Assembly (NCBI GenBank): GCA_034440595.1
Contig: JAWXCH010000060.1
Span: forward strand, 1-10,932
DNA length: 10,932 nt
Origin: JAWXCH01 sp034440595
GTDB lineage: Bacteria; Planctomycetota; Planctomycetia; Pirellulales; JALHPA01
Reading direction: 5' to 3'
The notes below the pieces were generated by a model. That model ran no database searches. It had not been told where the DNA came from and saw nothing but the letters and a program-made list of their open reading frames with translations. Below are positions 1-5,728 of the stretch, in pieces (the stretch's first letter is position 1; each line of letters begins with the position of its first letter). Made by a program: the position numbers and the translations under genes.

Positions 1-386
1 TCGTAATACGGACCAAACCGTCGCGGGCCGGGATAAGCGACTTCATCGCAGCACGGCGTGCCGTCAGTTGCTTGTGTTTGCGGTACAGCGTTCGGAGATG
101 CCGCGCCATCGGTACCATCGATTGTGCGAATGCTCCCTTCGACGAGCCTCTCGCCAGGGGCAAGTGGAATTGAGTTGCTGTCGAGTGATGGAGATGGATT
201 GATCGGACTAGGAAGCGGCAGTTCTTCGGTGTCGCTTAGATCAGTAACGCTTCTATCGGTATCAGATGTTTGTAGATCAATCGCCGGCAACACTGGCCCG
301 GCGTCTTGTGCGCATGCTGACGGGATGCTCTGCATGGCAAGCAGGCAAGTTGCAATCGCAAACGGTATGAAGCTTCGCAGGCGCAT
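1..386 (-). CDS. Secreted protein of unknown function, partial (C-terminus outside window)
   Basis: The reading frame is open from an ATG at 386 down to the left edge, giving 128 codons with no stop. An in-frame TGA lies 12 bases upstream of this ATG, so it is the first possible ATG. The protein begins MRLRSFIPFAIATCLLAMQS, a typical Sec signal peptide: basic N-terminus, hydrophobic core, and a likely signal peptidase I site after the Ala-Cys-Ala near residue 27. The mature part is rich in Ser, Pro, Asp and Thr and looks like a flexible linker. Near the edge there is a Cys-Cys pair followed by a Pro-Gly-Pro-rich stretch. No domain is recognisable in the visible part, and the folded domain probably lies outside. 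No clear Shine-Dalgarno sequence precedes the start. The gene is divergent from the membrane protein at 609, and the 222 bases between them hold no structure I can name. The opposite-strand frame over the same bases (58-516) looks like a shadow. Confidence 0.72.
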   Translation of the reverse strand, partial: MRLRSFIPFAIATCLLAMQSIPSACAQDAGPVLPAIDLQTSDTDRSVTDLSDTEELPLPSPINPSPSLDSNSIPLAPGERLVEGSIRTIDGTDGAASPNAVPQTQATDGTPCCDEVAYPGPRRFGPYY

Positions 387-608
387 ATGCGGGTATTGTC
401 AGGCCGGGAAAAGGAGCAGGCAGGCGCGGCAAATTGCGCCGCAGACCACCATCTGCTATGCTAGACAGCCGGGCAGGGTGAGGTCAAGAAAATGCGGGGA
501 TTTATGGGGCAGTTGAAACATTTTCGAGCAATTCCTTGGTATTAACGCATAGTTCAGGGCATCTTTGCTTGCGTTTGATCGATCTACTTCTTGGGGGGAG
601 AACGGGTA

Positions 609-1034
609 ATGCGTAAAGGAATCGGGATAGCGGTCGGTGTAATTATCTTGCTGGCCATTGGCTTCTTAGTCGGGCGAGTGATTACCAACTTGTCGAATGG
701 ATACCGCTACCAGCTACTCGAGGAAAAGAAGTATGGTCCCGTTACCTGGAGGTGCATCCACGAAGAAGTCGGATTTGCGTACCCGTATATGGTGAAGAAC
801 GAACTGGAGTATGACGGTCGGCTGATCTACAAAGCAGACGCCGGAGTTAGCCAGAACAACCCTTCGGTACGGGGTGTCGCTGTCAATGGAGGCAACGTAA
901 GCTGGAACGATGGTGAGTACGCCTATGAATTGAAAATTACACCGCTGCCGCAGCCGCCAGTACCTGCTAATAAAGCGCAGGGTGCAGGTCAGAATGGCAA
1001 CGGTGAGGAGGCAGAGGCCGCTGCGCAGCCATAG
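609..1034 (+). CDS. Small membrane-anchored protein, function unknown
   Basis: The protein has 141 residues. The ATG at 609 is preferred over an in-frame TTG at 591 because a purine-rich ribosome binding site (GGGGAG, 595-600) lies 8 bases before it. Residues 1-4 are basic (MRKG), and residues 5-27 form one hydrophobic transmembrane helix or uncleaved signal anchor. The remaining ~110 residues would be outside the cytoplasm: a Tyr/Glu-rich middle, then a tail rich in Pro, Ala, Gly, Asn and Glu that looks disordered. I recognise no family. No partner gene lies close by on the same strand, so it is probably transcribed alone, divergently from the secreted protein gene on its left. Its 3' end faces the 3' end of csrA across a 256-base convergent gap that holds a TCC-loop hairpin (1170-1186) and no other clear gene. 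Confidence 0.7.
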   Translation: MRKGIGIAVGVIILLAIGFLVGRVITNLSNGYRYQLLEEKKYGPVTWRCIHEEVGFAYPYMVKNELEYDGRLIYKADAGVSQNNPSVRGVAVNGGNVSWNDGEYAYELKITPLPQPPVPANKAQGAGQNGNGEEAEAAAQP

Positions 1035-1169
1035 AAAACGGCGATTGATGCGGCCTGCAATGCGGCATCTTCCAAGGTCGAAGCCGTTCGGTAATTCACG
1101 CGCTCCGCCAACGCGTCGCGGCTAACATCGTTCGACGCTAATCGAGATAGGCCGTTGAATGTGGCTCGT

Positions 1170-1186
1170 GGTGCGTTCCACGCACC
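1170..1186. repeat. Hairpin with TCC/GGA triloop in the convergent gap downstream of csrA
   Basis: GGTGCGT-TCC-ACGCACC is a perfect 7-bp stem with a 3-base loop. It lies between the convergent ends of the small membrane protein gene (ends 1034) and csrA (ends 1291 on the minus strand). Read in the csrA direction the loop is GGA, about 105 bases after the csrA stop. It has the same 7-3-7 geometry as the hairpins at 4077, 4208, 5676, 6768, 7277, 7353, 7895 and 7992, but a different stem sequence. It could act as a bidirectional terminator, although no T-run follows on either strand. A weaker 5-bp pairing (ACGCG 1098-1102 with CGCGT 1112-1116) lies nearby. Confidence 0.6.
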
Positions 1187-1290
1187 GGGCAGCTGGGGTG
1201 CTGGCCACCGTTCAATGATGAGACCGCAATGATGTGCAGCATCAAACGGAATGTACGGTGCGTTTCACGACACCCTACAGGATGTTGGCC

Positions 1291-1530
1291 CTACTGCGGC
1301 CGGCGGTTGCCCGAGGGTTTGCCGATGGCGTGCGCGTCTTTGGGATCGAGTTGCGCAGAGCGCAGATTTTCGCGCTGGATGGCTTCGTATACCTCTTGAC
1401 GATGGACAGGAACCTCGGATGGGGCATTGATCCCTAGCCGGACTTTGTCTCCTCGAATGTCAACGATCGTGACGACGATATTGTCTCCGATCATGATGCT
1501 CTCGTCGCGTTGTCTCGACAGTACAAGCAT
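1291..1530 (-). CDS. csrA: Carbon storage regulator CsrA (RsmA), RNA-binding translational regulator
   Basis: The product has 79 residues starting MLVLSRQRDESIMIGDNIVV, an unmistakable CsrA. The conserved strand-1 residues (Leu4, Ser5, Arg6), the central IVDIRGDKVRLGINAP segment and the PVHRQEVYEAIQREN helix are all present, including Arg44 in the RNA-binding patch. CsrA is a homodimer that binds GGA motifs, usually in hairpin loops over ribosome binding sites, and blocks or alters translation. The chain continues about 25 residues past the core helix; such a C-terminal extension is where FliW binds in characterised FliW-dependent CsrA proteins. The ATG at 1530 is chosen over an in-frame upstream start at 1548 because AAGGAG (1537-1542) sits 6 bases before it and the family starts at MLVLSR. 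fliW lies 124 bases upstream on the same strand, so the pair may be co-transcribed. Its leader holds a strong hairpin and two GGA motifs, which suggests autoregulation. Confidence 0.97.
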   Translation of the reverse strand: MLVLSRQRDESIMIGDNIVVTIVDIRGDKVRLGINAPSEVPVHRQEVYEAIQRENLRSAQLDPKDAHAIGKPSGNRRPQ

Positions 1531-1536
1531 CGTTCG

Positions 1537-1577
1537 CTCCTTCTCCAATAAAGCGGCCGACTGGGCAATTCGGCCGC
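1537..1577 (-). promoter_or_regulatory. csrA leader: 8-bp hairpin followed by GGA motifs over the ribosome binding site
   Basis: In the csrA transcript direction, GCGGCCGA pairs perfectly with TCGGCCGC (plus-strand 1570-1577 with 1553-1560) around a 9-base loop. After it come TTTATT and GGAGAAGGAG (1537-1546). The latter contains two GGA motifs; the second lies in AAGGA, which fits the ANGGA core of CsrA sites and is itself the Shine-Dalgarno sequence. Direct observation: the hairpin and the motifs. Inference: CsrA may bind here and repress its own translation, as known in other bacteria. An alternative is that the hairpin with its short T-rich tail is a leaky terminator separating fliW from csrA. 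Confidence 0.5.
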
Positions 1578-1654
1578 AGATTGACCGGCGTTGACTTGGT
1601 TAAATCGGTAGGTTCCGTTACGCGGATATATATGGCGGGATTCTGGCAGGTCGA

Positions 1655-2095
1655 CTAGGCACTGCGACGCATCGCGGTGCGCGGCGTCTGAACGGGGAAT
1701 TGCACCGACTGGTCACCATTGGCGATCACTTGCCGGCCAAGTCGACGTTCTATATTCAGGACCAACGGAGCCTTCAGGTTCAACGTGATCCCTTCGTCAT
1801 TCTTTCCAACAATCAGCAACACCTGCGTCTGCTTCAGGTCATCAATCTCCAACGGGGAGATTTCACTGCGCGGCACGCGAAGTTGATACTCGGGCACAAA
1901 TCGGCGTGGGCTGACCACGGCCATGGCAATCTCAGCGCGCGAGAGGCTTTGCAGCCAGCCAAGTGCGTCGTTTTGCGAATCGGCCAGCAGCACCCAGTGT
2001 CGGCAATCTTCCATGCCAAGGATGCCGGTGGGAAACAGCAATACGTCGTCGGCCTCGATCTCTAGTCGCCCAAAGCGTGTCGTGGTTACGTTCAT
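1655..2095 (-). CDS. fliW: Flagellar assembly factor FliW, protein antagonist of CsrA
   Basis: The product has 146 residues, the normal FliW length. Family hallmarks are visible: an N-terminal strand ending in the FPTGILGMED motif (residues 21-30; usual form FPxGIxGFE), the WLQSLSRAEIAMAVVSP stretch (47-63), where FliW proteins have their second conserved block, and the late LNLKAPLVLN motif (105-114). FliW is cytoplasmic. In studied bacteria it binds either newly made flagellin or the C-terminal part of CsrA; when flagellin is exported, freed FliW sequesters CsrA and flagellin mRNA is translated. The ATG at 2095 has a clear GGAGG (2103-2107) 7 bases upstream. It lies upstream of csrA on the same strand, the usual arrangement. 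A gap of 249 bases separates it from rfbD, so it probably has its own promoter there; I could not find a convincing sigma-28 box. That gap also holds a small stem (TCTTCG 2217-2222 with CGAAGA 2228-2233). Confidence 0.94.
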   Translation of the reverse strand: MNVTTTRFGRLEIEADDVLLFPTGILGMEDCRHWVLLADSQNDALGWLQSLSRAEIAMAVVSPRRFVPEYQLRVPRSEISPLEIDDLKQTQVLLIVGKNDEGITLNLKAPLVLNIERRLGRQVIANGDQSVQFPVQTPRTAMRRSA

Positions 2096-2344
2096 GCCAG
2101 CGCCTCCATGCGTGCAAATGCTACCTGCGGAATTTGCCGCGCAGGCTTGTGCTTAGCCTTCGCACTTCGCGGAACCGGTGCCATCTGACCAACTTTGGGC
2201 AGACGGTCACACAGTCTCTTCGCGCAACGAAGACTTACTTACGTTTCATCGACCAAAAGCGGGCGCGGGAAGAGAAAAAAGGTTCGGTAAAATGGAGAGA
2301 CTAAGTCGTTGTCAACGATTGGCATGCCGTCCGCGCGCAAGTCA

Positions 2345-3256
2345 TTACGCCGGCTTGGCAATTCGCGAAAGATAGTCCGCCAAGGCATCCCCCCACGGGC
2401 GTAATTCCGGTCCCCCATGCAGCGACGCAAATCGTTGGTACTTCGTGGTATCTAACACACTGTACGCCGGGCGCGCCGCCGCCGCCCCGTATTCGGCCGT
2501 GCTGATCGGTTCGATGGTGACCGACATGCCGGCCAGGCGAAAGATTTCCGCAGCAAACTGGTCCCAAGTAACGCTGCCCGTATTCACGACATGAAAGACG
2601 CCGTTTGCACCTGCTTCTAGCAAAAATAACAGCGCCACGGCGACATCCTCAAAATAGCTTGGCGTACATCGCTGATCTGCGACAATCCGCAGACGGTCGC
2701 GATCTTTACCTAGCCGCAGCATTGTGTCGACAAAATTCGCCTGCGTCGGACGCGATCGTGGGCCATACAGCCCACAGGTGCGGATGATGAGATGACGCTT
2801 ACTAGTTGCCGCAGCTCGTTCGCCGTCGAGTTTGCTCTGCGCATACACCCCTTGTGGGCCAGTCGGATCCTCCTCGCTGTAGGGGGTGGTGCGCGTGGTA
2901 TCGGCTCCAAACACATAATCGCTGCTGACCTGGACCAGTGGCAAATCGTGGCGATTACACGCTTCTGCTAGCAAGGCGACGGCGTCGGCATTGATTGCCT
3001 GGCAGAGTGCTTGCTCTTGTTCGGCCAGATCGACCTTCGTATAGGCGGCACAGTTAATGACCGCTGCCAGGTCGTGTGATGACAGAATCTGCTGCACTTG
3101 ATTAGCATTGGTGATGTCGAGCTGCGCACGAGAGAGCATTAGCGCGCGACGTTCGCCGAGAATTCGACCCAGTGCCGAGCCGAGCTGGCCTTCACTGCCA
3201 AGAATGGCGATTTGCGTTTTCGAGGGTGCTGGCATAGGACTCTTCGAGTGATCCAT
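2345..3256 (-). CDS. rfbD: dTDP-4-dehydrorhamnose reductase (RmlD/RfbD)
   Basis: A 303-residue extended short-chain dehydrogenase, the normal length for RmlD. It catalyses the last step of dTDP-L-rhamnose synthesis: NAD(P)H-dependent reduction of dTDP-4-dehydrorhamnose. Visible motifs are the Rossmann nucleotide loop GSEGQLG (20-26), the NCAAYTKVDLAE block (68-79), SSDYVFG (111-117), the catalytic YAQSK (138-142), and the substrate-domain motif RPAYSVLD (272-279). The Ser/Thr-Tyr-Lys set is complete, so the enzyme should be active. The start is uncertain: ATG at 3256 gives a 10-residue tail before the family's usual beginning, while ATG at 3235 fits the family slightly better; neither has a good ribosome binding site. 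It is the only rhamnose-pathway gene in the window, but divergent methyltransferase and glycosyltransferase genes suggest a surface-glycan locus. The gap to the divergent methyltransferase gene is 183 bases and must hold promoters for both. Confidence 0.93.
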   Translation of the reverse strand: MDHSKSPMPAPSKTQIAILGSEGQLGSALGRILGERRALMLSRAQLDITNANQVQQILSSHDLAAVINCAAYTKVDLAEQEQALCQAINADAVALLAEACNRHDLPLVQVSSDYVFGADTTRTTPYSEEDPTGPQGVYAQSKLDGERAAATSKRHLIIRTCGLYGPRSRPTQANFVDTMLRLGKDRDRLRIVADQRCTPSYFEDVAVALLFLLEAGANGVFHVVNTGSVTWDQFAAEIFRLAGMSVTIEPISTAEYGAAAARPAYSVLDTTKYQRFASLHGGPELRPWGDALADYLSRIAKPA

Positions 3257-3439
3257 TGGTTTGATCGAGGGGTTACTGAACTGGGTCGTCCTATTGTCAT
3301 TCGTCGCGTCGTTTGCTGCTAGCAGTCAGATGGCAAAATGCGTCAAGTTTTCTGCTTGTAGCGACGATAACGACTGTGCCGCGTATGGATTGCCGTAGTT
3401 CGGCGGCAACTTATTCACGCGAACCTCCACGAGCAAATC

Positions 3440-4069
3440 ATGGGCGATATCAACCAGATGCATTTCTTGCGCAAGAAAGTGCCGTTAGTCGACGGGCCTG
3501 TCTTGGAAATCGGCAGCAAGAACTACGGCAATACTTCTAGCTTTCGACAGACATTTACCACCGTACCGTATGTCGGTGTCGACCTGGCCGATGGCCTGGG
3601 GGTCGATGTCGTTGCCGATCTGACAGCCGGAATCGGCACACTTCCAGAGAATCATTTTGCCCTGGCCATCTGCTGCTCGGTTTTGGAGCATGTCCATAAA
3701 CCGTGGCTGATGGCAGAAAATATCGCGCGGCTGGTCCGGCCAGGGGGACAGCTTTATGTCTCCGTTCCCTGGGTTTGGCGGTATCATCCGTACCCGGACG
3801 ATTACTTTCGCTTCTCGTTCCGCGCGATCAAGAGCCTGTTTGAGCACTTTAGTTGGGACCGCGCGTACTACTCGACCACCGTCGACGGAGAATTCTTTCC
3901 GATCGACGAAGCCAAACCGGGGGTCGACAACACGCTAGCGATATTCTCCGGCCCGAATGAACAGTCGAAACGCAAGTATCTGCCGTACCTGATGGTCAAT
4001 ATGATTGGTCGGCGACTGGCACAACCGGCCACAAATCCGCGCGATGTTCGTGCGATCAAAGCGGCCTAA
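3440..4069 (+). CDS. SAM-dependent class I methyltransferase (Methyltransf_11 type)
   Basis: The product has 209 residues. The Rossmann SAM-binding motif I is VLEIGSKNYG (21-30); the acidic end of strand 2 is YVGVDLADG (44-52); the motif IV/post-motif block CCSVLEHVHKPW (78-89) and motif VI LVRPGGQLYVSVP (98-110) follow. The downstream YHPYPDDYFRFS stretch (115-126) is a feature I associate with methyltransferases found in polysaccharide and sugar-modifying clusters. The substrate cannot be read from sequence; a sugar or glycan is likely from context. The ATG at 3440 has only a weak purine stretch upstream. It heads a plus-strand series with the FkbM-TPR gene and the glycosyltransferase gene, but the gaps (180 and 258 bases) are too wide to call a tight operon. 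A REP-like repeat begins one base after the stop codon. Confidence 0.85.
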   Translation: MGDINQMHFLRKKVPLVDGPVLEIGSKNYGNTSSFRQTFTTVPYVGVDLADGLGVDVVADLTAGIGTLPENHFALAICCSVLEHVHKPWLMAENIARLVRPGGQLYVSVPWVWRYHPYPDDYFRFSFRAIKSLFEHFSWDRAYYSTTVDGEFFPIDEAKPGVDNTLAIFSGPNEQSKRKYLPYLMVNMIGRRLAQPATNPRDVRAIKAA

Positions 4070-4070
4070 C

Positions 4071-4116
4071 GTAGCAGGCATCGTCCCGATGCCGCAGCCT
4101 TTGGCGAGTTGAGTTG
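4071..4116 (+). repeat. REP-like repeat with 5' GTAG and TCC-loop hairpin, copy 1
   Basis: GTAG, two bases, then GGCATCG-TCC-CGATGCC (4077-4093), a perfect 7-bp stem with a 3-base loop, beginning one base after the methyltransferase stop. Copy 2 is at 6762-6805, also one base after a stop codon, and the similarity continues past the hairpin (an AGC-TTTGG-AGTT pattern). Copy 3 is at 4207-4230 in inverted orientation. A GTAG just upstream of a hairpin is the hallmark of REP elements recognised by RAYT (Y1-type) transposases. The 160 bases from 4071 to 4230 therefore resemble a REP doublet with GTAG ends facing outward. Confidence 0.75.
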
Positions 4117-4206
4117 GTTATAGCATGTCCGGCAGAGCTTGCAGTGTTTAAACTATTCGAGATGTCAACGATTTAGCAATGCGACCCGCACTTGCAAGAA
4201 GTTTAA

Positions 4207-4230
4207 CGGCACGGGGACCGTGCCTACTAC
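4207..4230 (-). repeat. REP-like repeat, copy 3 (inverted), in the leader of the FkbM-TPR gene
   Basis: Plus-strand GGCACGG-GGA-CCGTGCC (4208-4224), followed by TACTAC, is the reverse complement of GTAG-TA-hairpin. Compared with copies 1 and 2, two stem positions differ and both partners changed together (T-A, C-G; C-G, G-C), which is compensatory. In the downstream gene's direction the loop reads GGA, 25 bases before its start codon. The flanking TACAAT (4228-4233) could serve as a -10 box, but no -35 box is evident at the right distance. Confidence 0.75.
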
Positions 4231-4249
4231 AATATAAAGGATCACTCCC

Positions 4250-5470
4250 ATGAAACAGGTCGCTGGAATTTACCTGCCCGATGATGAAGCCCACATGCCT
4301 GACTATTTACAAAGTTCAGGGGGCGTTTATCAGCCGCGGCAGCTCAATCGTTCGCTAGAGTTTGTCACGACCTGGGATACGGCGGTCGACATCGGCGCGC
4401 ATGTCGGCATGTGGAGCAAGTTCCTCGTGCAGCGATTCTCGCGAGTCATTGCGTTTGAACCAATGCCACAGATGCGCGCCTGTCTGGAGCGGAATGTCGT
4501 CAGCAACCGACTGCATGTCGTTCCGCTGGCGCTGGGGAATGAGCATGGAGCAGTCTCATTTAACTATGACGAGGCGCACACCGGTGCCACGCATGTCGAT
4601 GCCATGCAGGAAGGCCTCATTCCGCTCGGCAAGCTGGACGACTTCAAACTGAAGAACGTGGGCTACATCAAGATCGATACTGAAGGTTTTGAGCTGAATG
4701 TTTTGGAAGGTGCCAAACAGACGCTCATCGCCAATATGCCGGTGATTATTGTTGAGGATAAGTTTCACGGTGTGAAGCACTATGGCCAGAAGCCGTACGC
4801 TTCGATCGAATTTTTGGAAAGTATCGGCGCGTCGGTGTTGGAACGGGTTGTCGACGACTTCATCGTCGGTTGGCCAAATGTCGCGGGCAAGGTCCGCAAT
4901 GTGGCCTCCATGAAGCTTGAGCAGGAGTTTGTGCAACACGTCTCACGCCATCAAAGCGGCGATATCCACGGGGCGCGAATCGGTTATCGCAAGCTACTCC
5001 GCGAGAACCCCGGTCATGGTGAAGTGCTGAACATGCTGGCCATTTGCGAGATGCAGCTTGGCAAGATCGGTGCTGCCATCGAGTACGGTTTGCAAGCGAT
5101 GGAAACACATCCTGCCGAAGCTCGCTATCAGAACACCTTGGCCACGTGCCTGTGGATGGCTGGCAAACGGGACGAGGCGATCGACGTCTTGCAGCGTGCC
5201 GTGCAGATTGATCCGCGACTTGTCGAAGCGCACACCAACCTGGGTGAGATGCTGGAGGCTCGCAAGGACTACAACGGTGCAGCCGCTTGTTTTCAGCAGG
5301 CGCTGGCAATCAATCCAAGTCAGCCGGTGGCGCTGGCGCGACTTGGTCGACTGCACGCCGCACACGGCTCGGCACAGCAGGCCAGCACGCTCTTCCGCCA
5401 GGCGCTAGCGCTACAACCAGACAACAAAATCGCCCAGCAAGGCATCGCGCAGCTCTCAAGGGCCAGCTAG
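4250..5470 (+). CDS. FkbM-family methyltransferase fused to a C-terminal TPR array
   Basis: The product has 406 residues in two parts. Residues ~40-210 are an FkbM-type SAM methyltransferase: motif I VDIGAHVGMWS (46-56), FEPMP at the end of strand 2 (69-73), a central segment to KLDDF (128-132), and the diagnostic KIDTEGFELNVLEGA (141-155). FkbM enzymes O-methylate sugars or small molecules. Residues ~225-395 contain about five tetratricopeptide repeats, with the usual Gly/Ala, Leu and Ala spacing and Asp/Asn-Pro at repeat ends (HPAEA, DPRLVEA, NPSQPVA, QPDNKIA). TPRs bind proteins, so the fusion may dock the methyltransferase onto a carrier, a protein substrate or a glycosyltransferase. There is no signal peptide or membrane segment, so it is cytoplasmic. 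AAAGGA (4236-4241) lies 8 bases before the ATG at 4250. It sits between another methyltransferase and a glycosyltransferase, supporting a role in glycan decoration. Confidence 0.9.
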   Translation: MKQVAGIYLPDDEAHMPDYLQSSGGVYQPRQLNRSLEFVTTWDTAVDIGAHVGMWSKFLVQRFSRVIAFEPMPQMRACLERNVVSNRLHVVPLALGNEHGAVSFNYDEAHTGATHVDAMQEGLIPLGKLDDFKLKNVGYIKIDTEGFELNVLEGAKQTLIANMPVIIVEDKFHGVKHYGQKPYASIEFLESIGASVLERVVDDFIVGWPNVAGKVRNVASMKLEQEFVQHVSRHQSGDIHGARIGYRKLLRENPGHGEVLNMLAICEMQLGKIGAAIEYGLQAMETHPAEARYQNTLATCLWMAGKRDEAIDVLQRAVQIDPRLVEAHTNLGEMLEARKDYNGAAACFQQALAINPSQPVALARLGRLHAAHGSAQQASTLFRQALALQPDNKIAQQGIAQLSRAS

Positions 5471-5483
5471 ACACAGCACTCAT

Positions 5484-5496
5484 CACGCTCCGCGTG
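5484..5496. repeat. Short TCC-loop hairpin after the FkbM-TPR gene
   Basis: CACGC-TCC-GCGTG, a 5-bp stem with the same 3-base loop as the longer hairpins in this window, 13 bases after the stop codon at 5470. It is shorter than the others and could be chance; the context and shared loop make it worth listing. Confidence 0.4.
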
Positions 5497-5511
5497 TTGT
5501 GTTTTGGGTGC

Positions 5512-5534
5512 CACTGCTGGCTTGCCCAGCAGTG
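5512..5534 (+). terminator. Strong 9-bp hairpin downstream of the FkbM-TPR gene
   Basis: CACTGCTGG pairs perfectly with CCAGCAGTG around a CTTGC loop. It lies about 40 bases after the stop codon and is the most stable structure near that 3' end. A T-run is missing, so it may be an RNA-stabilising stem or an intergenic repeat rather than a classical intrinsic terminator. Its GTGCCACTG beginning resembles the start of the element at 7889. Confidence 0.45.
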
Positions 5535-5565
5535 CTCCTGAATTTGCAACGCATGCTGCGATTTA

Positions 5566-5587
5566 CCTCTCCCGCTTGCGGGAGAGG
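5566..5587. repeat. Perfect 10-bp palindromic repeat
   Basis: CCTCTCCCGC and GCGGGAGAGG form a 10-bp stem with only TT between them, followed by a G-rich GGGTGAGGGTG stretch (5605-5615). From general experience this type of palindrome with a GGGTGAGGG tail recurs between genes in many bacterial genomes; only one copy is seen here. It lies in the 258-base gap between the FkbM-TPR and glycosyltransferase genes. Confidence 0.6.
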
Positions 5588-5675
5588 TCGCGGTATCAGC
5601 TGCGGGTGAGGGTGCTCACAAGCCATCGTTGAAGTAGCACTTGGCGCGTTAAACGCAACATATGTATCAATCGCT

Positions 5676-5720
5676 CTTTCGCGGAGCGAAAGGCGACTGT
5701 GGCGGAGCGAAAGGCGACAG
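5676..5720 (-). repeat. GGA/TCC-loop hairpin repeat with tandem partial copy, in the glycosyltransferase leader
   Basis: CTTTCGC-GGA-GCGAAAG (5676-5692) is a perfect 7-bp stem. A 17-base piece beginning GCGGAGCGAAAGG at 5681 recurs as a direct repeat at 5702 with a 21-base step, so a truncated second copy follows the full hairpin. The reverse complement of the whole 45 bases matches 7252-7293, which has the same full-plus-partial layout. It ends 8 bases before the glycosyltransferase start, and an in-frame GTG at 5699 would translate the repeat, which argues against that start. Confidence 0.75.
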
Positions 5721-5728
5721 AACCGATC

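Noticed and set aside
58..516. 152-residue plus-strand open frame
   Set aside because: It overlaps a minus-strand frame with a clear signal peptide; its own sequence is Ser/Cys/Arg-rich with no family resemblance.
1234..1437. Plus-strand frame over csrA
   Set aside because: Antisense to a certain csrA; no motif and no ribosome binding site.
1700..2156. Frames antisense to, or out of frame with, fliW
   Set aside because: fliW is clearly identified on the minus strand; the others show no family features.
2096..2344. Sigma-28 flagellar promoter ahead of fliW
   Set aside because: I looked for the TAAA and GCCGATAA boxes on the minus strand and found no convincing match.
4071..4230. Insertion sequence or CRISPR array
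   Set aside because: There is no transposase frame, and the repeats are not regularly spaced direct repeats; a REP-like doublet explains the pattern better.
4556..5365. Minus-strand frames within the FkbM-TPR gene
   Set aside because: Shadows of a strongly supported coding region; they carry no motif.
5512..5534. Member of the triloop hairpin family
   Set aside because: Its loop is 5 bases (CTTGC) and the stem 9 bp, so it does not share the 7-3-7 design.
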